This document shows positions 1 to 6,800 of a DNA stretch of 10,680 nucleotides, piece by piece. The stretch covers positions 1 through 10,680 of the forward strand of contig CAIYXE010000217.1 of the NCBI GenBank assembly GCA_903930095.1, in the 5' to 3' direction. How positions within the stretch are numbered: the first letter of the stretch is position 1; every line of letters starts with the position of its first letter. This DNA comes from an uncultured Hyphomicrobiales bacterium (GTDB lineage: Bacteria; Pseudomonadota; Alphaproteobacteria; Rhizobiales; Aestuariivirgaceae). The notes beneath the pieces are model-generated. The model had not been told where the DNA came from. It saw nothing but the letters and a program-made list of their open reading frames with translations, and searched no databases. Made by a program: the position numbers and the translations under genes.

Positions 1-126
1 ATGACTGTTGAGACGGCGGATCATGGCGCGTTGCTGCCAGAACAAGACTGCGCAGACAGCAAAAAGGCCCAGGGCAAGCCATGTGGGCGTTGCCGAGGTG
101 AGCCAGGCTAGCAACTGATCAAGCAT
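1..126 (-). CDS. Partial gene: N-terminus of a small membrane-anchored protein
   Basis: Reading the minus strand from an ATG at 126-124 gives 42 uninterrupted codons up to the window edge, so only the N-terminus is visible. It starts MLDQLLAWLTSATPTW, then a hydrophobic stretch at about residues 12-29, then a basic stretch (QQRAMIRRLNSH). That is the pattern of a single N-terminal transmembrane anchor with a cytoplasmic positive flank. No family can be assigned from 42 residues. No clear Shine-Dalgarno precedes the ATG. An in-frame TTG at 135 is an alternative start, and the frame is closed by a stop at 150-148. Composition and hydropathy look coding, but this is an inference from a short fragment. 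Confidence 0.45.
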   Translation of the reverse strand, partial: MLDQLLAWLTSATPTWLALGLFAVCAVLFWQQRAMIRRLNSH

Positions 127-160
127 GAAGGGCAAGGCGGATAACCATCAGATATCTGCT

Positions 161-288
161 TCAATCCGGCTTCGGCATACGTTGAATAACCGCATTCATG
201 CGATCTTGCGCCTTCTGATGCAAGTCATCCAGTTCAGCGCGGAAGAATTTTGTTCATACGCCATGAATCGTTGGGTGAACGATGGCAT
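161..288 (-). pseudogene. Possible frameshifted small ORF (about 42 residues)
   Basis: On the minus strand an ATG at 288-286 opens MPSFTQRFMAYEQN. A different frame then continues FFRAELDDLHQKAQDRMNAV and on to KPD, ending at TGA 163-161. The two frames would join smoothly if the run of four A residues near 250 (minus-strand sense) had five. The joined product would be a charged, probably helical peptide of about 42 residues. Its stop lies 34 bases upstream of the minus-strand gene at the left edge, so the two could be one transcript. No Shine-Dalgarno precedes the ATG. It may be a decayed gene, a sequencing error in a homopolymer, or chance. Confidence 0.25.
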
Positions 289-510
289 AAACGGAGGGAA
301 ATTCAATTATTGATTGCTAAAATTTACTGAGGTAGCCGCACATCAAGCGCGCACTCCCTTACCTCCACACGAATCACCGTGGTAACAAGATATCAACTTG
401 GGGAAGACGCCCAACGAGGCTTTGACTCGAGCCTGGCCATGGGCCAAATAAAATCTGACGAGGCATCGGACAGCTTAGTCTCTCTGGTATGTTTTATGGG
501 AGTACGCAAC
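289..510. other. AT-rich intergenic stretch, no convincing gene
   Basis: From about 300 to 340 the sequence is clearly richer in A/T than the surroundings (for example ATTCAATTATTGATTG). Promoters for the leftward small ORFs and the rightward membrane protein would be expected here, but I could not identify a clean -35/-10 pair. A short plus-strand frame at 125-313 lacks coding character. Another open stretch from a GTG at 379 is in frame with the membrane protein but its first 40 or so residues are polar and unlike the body, so I treat it as upstream sequence. Confidence 0.4.
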
Positions 511-894
511 GTGAAGGGTCGGCCATACTGGGTGCTGTTCTGGATCGCCATGGCGATGGCTGCGCACTCTGCAATTGTCGGACGACTGCTGGGAAGCAGC
601 TTCTTCATGCTGCTGTTCTTCTGGGGGTGGATCGCCGCCACCGCGTACAGGGGACACCTCGAGTCGGCGCGGGCCATGGCCATCACGATGATCGTTCTGC
701 TCGTTGGCGTGGCAGTGGCGCTTGCGCTCCGGCCATCGGAGTTTCATAACGACCTTGCCTACTACGCATTCGCTCTCTTCCCGGCTCTCGTGAGTTGGAT
801 CTGCGTGTTCATCTATGTGCGCCACTTGATGCGGAGAGATGAGCATGCAAGCTCCCTGCTACATCACGCTTCACGCCAGCGGCGCACCGCATAG
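511..894 (+). CDS. Hypothetical four-helix inner-membrane protein
   Basis: The 127-residue product has four hydrophobic segments at about residues 7-24, 30-46, 55-73 and 84-103, joined by short loops. It ends in a basic tail (RHLMRRDEH and later RQRRTA), which by the positive-inside rule places the C-terminus in the cytoplasm. I chose the GTG at 511 because GGGAG at 498-502 sits eight bases upstream. The ATG at 496 in the same frame has no ribosome-binding site, and the GTG at 379 would add a polar extension. The gene stands alone: low-coding DNA on both sides, with minus-strand genes beyond. I do not recognise the family and see no catalytic motif. Confidence 0.65.
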   Translation: MKGRPYWVLFWIAMAMAAHSAIVGRLLGSSFFMLLFFWGWIAATAYRGHLESARAMAITMIVLLVGVAVALALRPSEFHNDLAYYAFALFPALVSWICVFIYVRHLMRRDEHASSLLHHASRQRRTA

Positions 895-1262
895 GAAAAC
901 GCGCAGTCCGGCTTCATCGACAGAGCGGGAGTCCATGCCAGCAGCAATCACGCCGCTGAGACGAGCCTTGCCTTAGGTCTGATGAACAGTCCACTCGCCC
1001 GCAGCAGTCGCGTTGGCGGAACGCCTGTTTATTGTGGTTTTGGATAGCGCAATGGAACCATGCAAAACGCGGCATGGGTTTCAATCGCTATTCTGCTCTG
1101 TTGGCTTGGCCCGGAGAGCCGTTGGGCATCTCCGCCCGAGTTGCAATGATCACCTCCCGGACAGGATGGCTGCACAAGAGACATGCATGCCGCATCGCTG
1201 GCAGTGACGCGTGATTGGACAGAGGGATTGCTGGCCTTTCGTGCCAGGATCAGCAGCATTGC
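895..1262. other. Intergenic stretch of about 370 bases, no convincing gene
   Basis: Several short frames exist on both strands but none has good codon character or a ribosome-binding site. The most protein-like is a plus-strand frame from ATG 1060: 29 codons beginning MQNAAWVSIAILLCWLG, closed by TGA at 1147-1149. The same frame then continues open to TGA at about 1306, overlapping the antisense end of the patatin gene. This could be a relic or chance. A modest imperfect hairpin (CTGGC/GCCAG arms) lies near 1228-1246, downstream of the leftward patatin gene, but it has no T-run and I do not call it a terminator. Confidence 0.4.
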
Positions 1263-1352
1263 TCAGGGCGGCTGCTCTGCCCATGGAATGCCGTTGCGGC
1301 CCATCTGATAGCCGAGGTCGAACAGAGCCTTCATGAAGGGGGGATCGAAGGG
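1263..1352 (-). other. C-terminal tail of the patatin gene beyond an in-frame TAA
   Basis: Directly after the TAA at 1355-1353 the patatin frame stays open for 29 more codons to a TGA at 1265-1263. It encodes PFDPPFMKALFDLGYQMGRN followed by GIPWAEQPP. This segment is protein-like. It also resembles the usual end of lipoprotein-type patatin-like phospholipases, where a short FDP.YM..LF..GY..GR element closes the chain (from memory of the family, not a search). It is therefore best read as the original C-terminus, now separated by a single stop codon. A one-base change from GAA, CAA or AAA to TAA would explain it. Occasional readthrough would restore a protein of about 390 residues. Confidence 0.7.
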
Positions 1353-2435
1353 TTAAGCCTCCCGCATGGTGAAGCTCTCCGGAATCCAGATGGCGCGGAA
1401 GGCAATTCCATCGCGCTGGGCATTGGCATACATGCGGTAGAGGTCGCCGATCCCCTGCGTCTTGATCAGCGAACTGATGGACTTGCCGACAATCGAGGCC
1501 AGCCGGGGCTTGACCTTGCTGAATTCCGGCGTGACCTTGCCGTTCCGCAAGACATAGAGTGTCCGGATTATCCCTTTCCGGTTCATCTTTCTGTCGTTCT
1601 CGCGCACCGAGAAATTCGATGGGAACATGAAGGCCTGATTGCTGGTGCCGCCGTCGACGTGCATCTCGTCGAAGGTCATCCCATCCGCCACGACCTGGAT
1701 CTTCACTGGCGGGAACACGCCTGGAATGGAGGCCGACGCGACGAGGATGTCCTGGATGAGCTGCTGCCGCCCGGGAACACCACTTGACGCAATGGCACCG
1801 ATATCCCAGACGACGGGACGTTCCGCATCAAGGTTGGTGGTGCCGACCAAGAGGCGCCGCCCCCGATTGTGCTCTCGCTCGATATCGGCCAGCATCTGCG
1901 CAGTCACGTAGCGCGACACAAGCCGGCGCAGCGGCGAATTGTCAGCCACTGATGCAGATCCCAGAATACTGAGGACGCCCTTCCGCTCGAAAATGTCATC
2001 TCCGGAAACCTGGGTGTAGGCCTCCTTCAGATAGTCATCGTAAGGAGGCCCCAGAAAAGCAAAGGGTGCGATCAGGGAGCCGGTGCTGACGCCCGTGACG
2101 ACGGTGAATTCAGGGCGCTTGCCGGATGCCGTCCAGCCAAAAAGCACGCCGGCGCCGAATGCCCCGTTGCTGCCGCCACCAGACACGGCGAGGAAATTGC
2201 TCTCTTTATGGATATTGCCGGACGCCTTCTGCTGGGCTTCAATCTCCGCGACGATGCCAGGCGAAAGACCCTCGCCATTGTCGCCCCAGTGGCGGATGTT
2301 CTTGTAGCCTGGAACCGCAGACTGCGTGACGAGCGGCTCCGGCACTGGATCACGCAATGACTCCACTGTTGGCCCCGCACATGCGGCGAGAGCTATCCCC
2401 AGAATGACAAGACACAGGCATCGGGCAGGGTTCAA
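1353..2435 (-). CDS. Patatin-like phospholipase, lipoprotein type
   Basis: The 360-residue product begins with a lipoprotein signal: basic N-terminus, hydrophobic core, then lipobox LAAC with the lipidated Cys at residue 19. The patatin domain follows. The oxyanion-hole glycines are GGGSNGAFGAG (86-96), the nucleophile Ser117 is in GVSTGS (115-120), and the catalytic Asp261 is in HVDGGTSN, so the Ser-Asp dyad is complete. Known relatives hydrolyse acyl esters of (phospho)lipids. Here the enzyme would be tethered to a membrane on the periplasmic side. The start is a TTG at 2435-2433 preceded by AGGAAAGG about nine bases upstream. It lies 45 bases after the barrel gene and in the same direction, so the two are probably one operon. 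The frame ends at TAA 1355-1353, about 29 codons early. The catalytic core is unaffected. Confidence 0.9.
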   Translation of the reverse strand: MNPARCLCLVILGIALAACAGPTVESLRDPVPEPLVTQSAVPGYKNIRHWGDNGEGLSPGIVAEIEAQQKASGNIHKESNFLAVSGGGSNGAFGAGVLFGWTASGKRPEFTVVTGVSTGSLIAPFAFLGPPYDDYLKEAYTQVSGDDIFERKGVLSILGSASVADNSPLRRLVSRYVTAQMLADIEREHNRGRRLLVGTTNLDAERPVVWDIGAIASSGVPGRQQLIQDILVASASIPGVFPPVKIQVVADGMTFDEMHVDGGTSNQAFMFPSNFSVRENDRKMNRKGIIRTLYVLRNGKVTPEFSKVKPRLASIVGKSISSLIKTQGIGDLYRMYANAQRDGIAFRAIWIPESFTMREA

Positions 2436-2480
2436 GACAGCAGACCTTTCCTCAGGCCGGCCCTTGTAGTCTACCTGAAT

Positions 2481-3290
2481 TCACTTTGGAAACAGGAAGG
2501 TGACGCCGAAGCGCGCACCCCAGCCTTCGGGTCCTTTGTCCTCCGGCGAAACGGCCCAGTAGCGGACTCCGCCAACCAGGCTCACCGGCTGCCCCCCGAG
2601 GTTCAACAATTTGGAGACGGTCCCGTTCAGGGGAACGGACCAATCCTCGTTCTCCCAATCGTAGGTGGATTCAGTGTTGAGGGCGAAGGTCCAAGAGTCC
2701 TGCGTGGTGTAGGACAGGAAAGGCTGGAGGAAGGTCGCATTGATATCCGGATCATTCTCGGCGCCCGCAACGGACCAGATATGATTGGCCAGCATCCCGA
2801 CGGACCAGCCACTGCCCTGCCAAAGCGCCACGGCGGTTGGCCCGGTACCCCACTTCTCAGGGCCCAGCAGGTCATCGGTTCTGGTTGGCAGGTAGAAGAC
2901 CGGGCCGGCGCCCAAGGTCCACCCGTCGATCGTCTGGTTGGGCGAGAAGAACAGGCTCTGTACCGTGTTGCCCAGCCCGAACTGCTCGCCGGCACCCGGG
3001 AAGATGTCCTGCTGGCTTACAACCGGCAGGACAGTCCGCGAGATCAGGTTCCAGTCATCATTGAGCGTGATGGGAATGACAGGCTGCACATTGACAAGGA
3101 CCTGCTCGCCATCCTCGAGGGGCCCAATGCCGCTGTTGTAATTGCCCTGGAATGGAACGCTGATCAGGGCCGCGAGTGGATTGGCGAGCTGCTTTGCAAG
3201 TTCCTGGGAATCATCAGCCCGGGCAACACCGGAGATGACGGAAGCAAGAGCCATTACGGCCAGAGTGTTTTTTGCGAGATAACGGATCAT
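2481..3290 (-). CDS. Outer-membrane beta-barrel protein, MetA/phenol-degradation-like
   Basis: The 269-residue protein has a Sec signal peptide (MIRYLAKNTLAVMALASVIS, cleavage probably after ARA at residue 25). The mature part is rich in Gly, aromatic residues and alternating hydrophobic/polar strands, for example DDWNLISRTVLPVV, GWTLGAGPVFYLPTRT and SLVGGVRYWAV. It ends in a strand finishing FGVTFLFPK, as in outer-membrane barrels. The overall pattern fits the barrel family often annotated as a MetA-pathway phenol-degradation transporter, whose substrate is generally unproven. I chose ATG 3290-3288 because GGGGAGGT lies five bases upstream. The in-frame GTG at 3305 would include that site in the coding region. 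It is the first gene of a probable two-gene operon with the patatin-like lipoprotein. Confidence 0.85.
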   Translation of the reverse strand: MIRYLAKNTLAVMALASVISGVARADDSQELAKQLANPLAALISVPFQGNYNSGIGPLEDGEQVLVNVQPVIPITLNDDWNLISRTVLPVVSQQDIFPGAGEQFGLGNTVQSLFFSPNQTIDGWTLGAGPVFYLPTRTDDLLGPEKWGTGPTAVALWQGSGWSVGMLANHIWSVAGAENDPDINATFLQPFLSYTTQDSWTFALNTESTYDWENEDWSVPLNGTVSKLLNLGGQPVSLVGGVRYWAVSPEDKGPEGWGARFGVTFLFPK

Positions 3291-3310
3291 GTTGGACCTC
3301 CCCACGCATA

Positions 3311-3316
3311 ATTATA
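3311..3316 (-). promoter_or_regulatory. Probable -10 box of the barrel/patatin operon
   Basis: On the minus strand the sequence reads TATAAT, a perfect -10 hexamer, 20 bases upstream of the chosen ATG. This would give a short leader of about 14 bases containing the GGGGAGGT ribosome-binding site. The -35 region is weak (ACATTT at 17-base spacing), so an activator may be needed. An AT-rich stretch, TTCACATATATACAGTTC at about 3339-3356 (plus strand), sits just upstream and could be an operator. Confidence 0.5.
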
Positions 3317-3623
3317 GCCATCCGCTCCAGTTGAAATGTTCACATATATACAGTTCTATTCAAATTAAGGGTTAGACCGTTTTTCCTGAAGGCAACATGA
3401 TTGAAGCCTATTCGAGTGTTTCAGCATGGTCAGGCCGGGCCGCCGGCGGGTGTGAGCGCTGTGATGTCTGGTGGGCGTGTAGACACGGAGCCCGCCCGCC
3501 TGCGGGAGACGGCACAGAACGGGTAAAGCAACCTTCGACACAGCCGGCCTGATCGAGACCACCACTTGCCAGCCTGGCATCCGCCTCCTACAGAACCCGC
3601 ATCACAGAGAAGTGGAGGGTTCA
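3317..3623. other. Intergenic region with a long inverted repeat and GC-rich fold-back
   Basis: No convincing gene lies here. An inverted repeat, TCAGGCCGG at 3430-3438 and CCGGCCTGA at 3544-3552, brackets about 105 bases. Inside are GC-rich complementary pieces (CCGGCGGG, CCCGCCC, CCTGCGGG) and a small GTGT/ACAC pairing near 3477-3486. The element ends some 70 bases upstream of the SDR start, so it could be the folded leader of that operon. I could not match it to a riboswitch consensus I know. Minus-strand frames through it look non-coding. Confidence 0.4.
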
Positions 3624-4511
3624 ATGGCGACGCGTATCGTCTTCACGGGTGGGTCCGGCAAGGCTGGGAAGCATGTGGTTCCATGGCTCAAGGCCAAGGG
3701 CTACGATATTCTGAATGTCGACCTGAAACCGCTCGACTGCCCAGGGGTGAATACCCTCCTCGCAGACATCACGGACTCAGGACAGGTCTTCAATGCGCTG
3801 ACCACGCATTTCGGGTTCGAAGGCTATGATCAGGGCCAGGTACCCGGAAGACCCGATGCCGTTGTGCATTTCGCCGCCGTTCCACGGGTTCTGATCAACC
3901 CGGACAACACCACTTTCGCGGTCAACACGGTATCGACCTACAATGTCATTGAGGCGGCGATGAAGCTCGGTATCCGCAAGGTCATCATCGCGTCCAGCGA
4001 AACGACTTATGGGGTCTGCTTCGCCGAGGGCGACAAGGACTATCACCATTTCCCTCTCGAGGAGGACTACGACATAGACCCGATGGACTCCTACGGGCTC
4101 TCGAAACTCGTGAACGAGAAGACAGCGAAGGCTTTCGCCATGCGTTATGGTGCCGATGTCTATGCATTGCGGATCGGCAACGTCATCGAGCCGCATGAGT
4201 ATCCGGCGTTCAGGGGTTTTTTGGAACGGCCGATGAGCCGCAAGCGGAACGCCTGGAGCTATATCGATGCCCGAGACCTGGGGCAGATCGTGCATCTCTG
4301 CATCGAGAAGGACGGACTTGGCTTTCAGGTGTTCAACGCAGTGAACGATACCATCACGGCCAAGGAGCCAACCGCTGCCTTCCTCAAGAAGCACTGCCCG
4401 CAGATTCCCCTGAAGCGCGAAATGTCTGGTCATGAGGCGCCACTCTCAAACCGCAAGATCAGAGAGGTGCTCGGCTTCAAGGAAGAGCATGACTGGCGGA
4501 AGTACGTCTGA
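3624..4511 (+). CDS. NAD-dependent epimerase/dehydratase (extended SDR)
   Basis: The 295-residue protein is an extended short-chain dehydrogenase/reductase. The N-terminal dinucleotide-binding loop is TGGSGKAG (Gly9, Gly12, Gly15), and Asp33 at the end of the second strand suggests NAD(H) rather than NADP(H). Further motifs are HFAAVP (82-87), IIASSETTYG (121-130, catalytic Ser/Thr) and YGLSK (157-161, catalytic Tyr157 and Lys161). The C-terminal substrate lobe begins around RIGNVIEPHEYP. The fold supports nucleotide-sugar epimerase/dehydratase chemistry, but the substrate cannot be read from the sequence. ATG 3624 was chosen because GGAGGG lies just upstream. The in-frame GTG at 3612 overlaps that site. 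The stop overlaps the next start as TGATG, so translation is probably coupled to the aminotransferase. Confidence 0.88.
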   Translation: MATRIVFTGGSGKAGKHVVPWLKAKGYDILNVDLKPLDCPGVNTLLADITDSGQVFNALTTHFGFEGYDQGQVPGRPDAVVHFAAVPRVLINPDNTTFAVNTVSTYNVIEAAMKLGIRKVIIASSETTYGVCFAEGDKDYHHFPLEEDYDIDPMDSYGLSKLVNEKTAKAFAMRYGADVYALRIGNVIEPHEYPAFRGFLERPMSRKRNAWSYIDARDLGQIVHLCIEKDGLGFQVFNAVNDTITAKEPTAAFLKKHCPQIPLKREMSGHEAPLSNRKIREVLGFKEEHDWRKYV

Positions 4512-5611
4512 TGCCGCCGCTCTTCACACCGCTCGTCCAATCACTTCCCTCCTCCGTGCCCTTCGTTGGCCCAGAAGCGCTGGAACGGCGGACCGGTACG
4601 CGGATCCGCGCGCGCATCGGCGCAAATGAGAGCGTGTTCGGTCCGTCACCCGCCGTGGTGGCGGCCATGCGGGAGGCAGCACCCGAGGTCTGGCAGTACT
4701 GCGATCCGGAGAACCATGCGTTCAGGTTTGCGCTGGCAAGGCATCTCGGCGTTTCGCCGTCAAACGTGATGGTTGGCGAGGGAATTGACGGGCTCCTCGG
4801 CCTTGCCATCAGGCTGTTCGTGAAACCGGGGGTGAGCGTTGCAACGTCGCAGGGCGCCTATCCAACCTTCAGTTTCCATGTGCATGGTTTTGGGGGCAGG
4901 CTGGTCACCACGCCCTATGTGAACGACCACGAAGACCCCTCCTCGCTTCTCGACCTCGCGCTTCGCGAAGACGCGCGCGTCATCTACTTCGCAAATCCCG
5001 ACAATCCGATGGGAAGTTGGTGGGACGCAGCAACAATCGAGAAGATGATCGCCGCATTGCCGGATGACGCTCTTCTGGTTCTGGATGAAGCATACGGCGA
5101 GTTCGCGCCGGAGGGCACGCTGCCCAGGCTCGATGTGACCAAGCCGAATGTGCTGCGCTTTCGCACGTTTTCCAAGGCCTATGGCATGGCAGGGATGAGG
5201 CTCGGTTACTGCATCGGGCATGCGGACGTCATTTCCGCATTCGACAAGATACGCAACCATTTCGGCATTACGAGGATGGGGCAGATTGCCGGCGTGGCGG
5301 CACTGGCCGATCAGAACCACCTGCGAAGCGTCGTCGCACGCGTAGAAACCGCGCGCGGGCAGATCGCCGCAATTGCCCGCGAGAACGGCCTCACACCACT
5401 GCCTTCCGCAACCAATTTCGTGACCATCGACTGCGGACGGGATGGTGAATACGCAAAGCGCATACTGGATGCCCTGGTGGCGAACGGCGTATTCGTGCGA
5501 ATGCCTGGGATTGCTCCCTTGAACCGCTGCATCCGCATCACGGCAGGAATGCCGGAAGACCTCGCAGTGCTGGCAGAAGAATTGCCGCGCGCGCTGCAGG
5601 CGGCGGGCTGA
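4511..5611 (+). CDS. PLP-dependent aminotransferase, HisC-like (fold type I)
   Basis: The 366 residues show class I/II aminotransferase hallmarks: GANESVFGPS near the N-terminus, NPDNPMGSW (Asn162), LVLDEAYGEF (Asp192, Tyr195), and SKAYGMAGMRLGY with the Schiff-base Lys222 and phosphate-binding Arg230. A late CIRITAG holds the Arg that usually binds the substrate carboxylate. The family includes histidinol-phosphate aminotransferase, and automatic pipelines may call this hisC. However, the neighbour is an SDR rather than histidine genes, and the N-terminus (PFVGPEALERR) looks like a side branch, so another amino acceptor is likely. It begins on the A of the preceding TGA. The transcription unit ends in the strong hairpin just downstream. 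Fold and chemistry are secure; the substrate is not. Confidence 0.87.
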   Translation: MPPLFTPLVQSLPSSVPFVGPEALERRTGTRIRARIGANESVFGPSPAVVAAMREAAPEVWQYCDPENHAFRFALARHLGVSPSNVMVGEGIDGLLGLAIRLFVKPGVSVATSQGAYPTFSFHVHGFGGRLVTTPYVNDHEDPSSLLDLALREDARVIYFANPDNPMGSWWDAATIEKMIAALPDDALLVLDEAYGEFAPEGTLPRLDVTKPNVLRFRTFSKAYGMAGMRLGYCIGHADVISAFDKIRNHFGITRMGQIAGVAALADQNHLRSVVARVETARGQIAAIARENGLTPLPSATNFVTIDCGRDGEYAKRILDALVANGVFVRMPGIAPLNRCIRITAGMPEDLAVLAEELPRALQAAG

Positions 5612-5639
5612 AAAAACAAGGAAGCGCCACCGCGAAAGA

Positions 5640-5670
5640 CAACATGGCCGGACGAAGCCCGGCCATGTTG
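5640..5670. terminator. Bidirectional hairpin between convergent genes
   Basis: CAACATGGCCGG (5640-5651) and CCGGCCATGTTG (5659-5670) form a perfect 12-bp stem with a 7-base loop. It lies 28 bases after the aminotransferase stop and 10 bases after the wrbA stop on the other strand, the expected place for a shared terminator. There is no good T-run on either side, so it may act as a bidirectional transcription barrier or RNA 3'-end stabiliser rather than a textbook intrinsic terminator. Confidence 0.65.
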
Positions 5671-5680
5671 ATGGCATTCA

Positions 5681-6283
5681 TTACGCCTTGGCGAGCTTCG
5701 CCGCGATCCCGGCCACGTGGCGGCCCTGAAAGCGCGCGCCGTCCAGTTCGTGTTGAGCTGGCTGGCGGCTGCCATCGGAATGGGTGATGGTCGATGCGCC
5801 ATAGGGCGAGCCACCACGGATCTCATCGACGCCGGATTGGCCGGCCCAGGTATAGGGAAGGCCGACGACCACCATGCCATGATGCATCATGGTGGGAATG
5901 AAACCGAGGATCGTCGATTCCTGTCCACCGTGCTGCGTGGCGGAGGAGGTCATGGCTGAACCAACCTTGCCGCAAAGCGCCTGCCGTGCCCACAAAGAGC
6001 CGGTCTGGTCGATGAAGTTGCGCATCTGCGCCGCCATGGTTCCGTAGCGGGTGCCGCAGCCGAAGATGATGGCATCATAGTTCGCGAGTTCTTCCGGATT
6101 GGCAATCGGAGCCTTCTGGTCCAGCTTGTACCAGGCGGCCTTGGCCACGTCTTCCGGCACGAGCTCCGGAACCCGCTTCACGTCCACTTCGGCGCCCGCC
6201 TCTTTGGCGCCTTCGGCCGCCGCATAGGCCATCTGCTCCATGTGGCCCCAGGCGGAGTAATAAAGTACGAGAACTTTCGTCAT
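5681..6283 (-). CDS. wrbA: NAD(P)H:quinone oxidoreductase, WrbA type
   Basis: The 200-residue flavodoxin-like protein matches the family's length of about 200. The FMN-phosphate loop is YYSAWGHME (8-16). [18 protein letters not shown] (78-95) and [11 protein letters not shown] (113-123) contact the flavin, and [10 protein letters not shown] (157-166) is the conserved late motif. WrbA proteins are soluble FMN enzymes that reduce quinones by two electrons, avoiding semiquinone radicals. ATG 6283-6281 was chosen: AAGGAAG precedes it and the family begins [10 protein letters not shown]. The longer frame from 6328 overlaps the upstream gene. It sits 10 bases after the VOC-protein stop, in the same direction, so the two form an operon probably controlled by the repeat at 6801-6817. 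Confidence 0.95.
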   Translation of the reverse strand: MTKVLVLYYSAWGHMEQMAYAAAEGAKEAGAEVDVKRVPELVPEDVAKAAWYKLDQKAPIANPEELANYDAIIFGCGTRYGTMAAQMRNFIDQTGSLWARQALCGKVGSAMTSSATQHGGQESTILGFIPTMMHHGMVVVGLPYTWAGQSGVDEIRGGSPYGASTITHSDGSRQPAQHELDGARFQGRHVAGIAAKLAKA

Positions 6284-6293
6284 CTGTCTTCCT

Positions 6294-6785
6294 TCAGTGT
6301 TTGGTGTTGATAAGGTCTTGCAGGTCAAGGCGCTGGGTCACCATGGCAAGGCTGCCGTCCGGCATACGCGGCCACTGGCTTTCCGGCTTGTCCCAATAGA
6401 GTTCGATGCCGTTGTTGTCGGGATCATGAAGGTAGAGCGCTTCGGAAACGCCATGGTCGGAAGCGCCATCAAGGGGCACATTGTGGGCGGCAAGGCGCCG
6501 CAGCGCGTCCGCAAGGTCAGCCCGCGCTGGGTAGAGAATTGCCACATGAAACAGCCCCGTGGTGCCCGGTGGCGGCGGGGTTCCACCCTCGCTTTCCCAC
6601 GTGTTGAGGCCAATGTGGTGGTGGTAGCCGCCGGCCGAGACGAATGCCGCCTGACGGCCAAAAAGCTGCTGCAGTTCAAAGCCCAGAACACCGCAGTAGA
6701 AGTCCAATGACCGTTGCAGATCAGAGACCTTCAAATGCACATGTCCGATCCGCGTTCCGGCCGGAATGGGCTTTTCTGCTGGCAT
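6294..6785 (-). CDS. VOC (glyoxalase/CatE-like) metalloprotein
   Basis: The 163-residue protein is one vicinal-oxygen-chelate unit of two beta-alpha-beta-beta-beta modules. Probable metal ligands are His15 ([10 protein letters not shown]), His80 (GLFHVAI) and Glu128 (NNGIELYW). The [12 protein letters not shown] element (52-63) and [15 protein letters not shown] resemble the first half of CatE-type catechol-2,3-dioxygenases. The protein is only about half the length of the two-unit CatE enzymes, so it may be a hydrolase, a lyase or a stand-alone dioxygenase domain. Substrates in the family are aromatic diols, hydroquinone adducts or thiol conjugates. The ATG at 6785-6783 has AAGGAA six to seven bases upstream. 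Pairing with wrbA points to quinone or electrophile detoxification (inference). Confidence 0.85.
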   Translation of the reverse strand: MPAEKPIPAGTRIGHVHLKVSDLQRSLDFYCGVLGFELQQLFGRQAAFVSAGGYHHHIGLNTWESEGGTPPPPGTTGLFHVAILYPARADLADALRRLAAHNVPLDGASDHGVSEALYLHDPDNNGIELYWDKPESQWPRMPDGSLAMVTQRLDLQDLINTKH

Positions 6786-6800
6786 GTGAGGTTCCTTAAT

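Noticed and set aside
125..313. Plus-strand ORF of 62 codons at the left edge
   Set aside because: No ribosome-binding site and no coherent domain; it is antisense to the more protein-like minus-strand frames.
1215..1787. Plus-strand open frame of 190 codons
   Set aside because: It lies antisense to the patatin gene, whose lipobox and catalytic motifs are unmistakable; the frame is a shadow created by GC-rich codons.
3430..3552. Cobalamin riboswitch in the SDR leader
   Set aside because: I looked for the B12-box pattern (AGYCAGGAGACC-like) on both strands; only vague resemblance (GGGAGACGG) is present.
3365..3580. Minus-strand ORF of 71 codons before the SDR gene
   Set aside because: Basic, low-complexity composition, no ribosome-binding site, and it lies over the inverted-repeat region, which is better explained as structured non-coding DNA.
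3777..4433. Minus-strand open frame of 218 codons
   Set aside because: It is antisense to the SDR gene, which carries clear NAD-binding and YxxxK motifs; the antisense product has no recognisable features.
4760..5677. Minus-strand open frame of 305 codons
   Set aside because: It is antisense to the aminotransferase with a complete PLP-binding residue set. The antisense product is rich in Cys and His and runs through the palindromic hairpin at 5640-5670.
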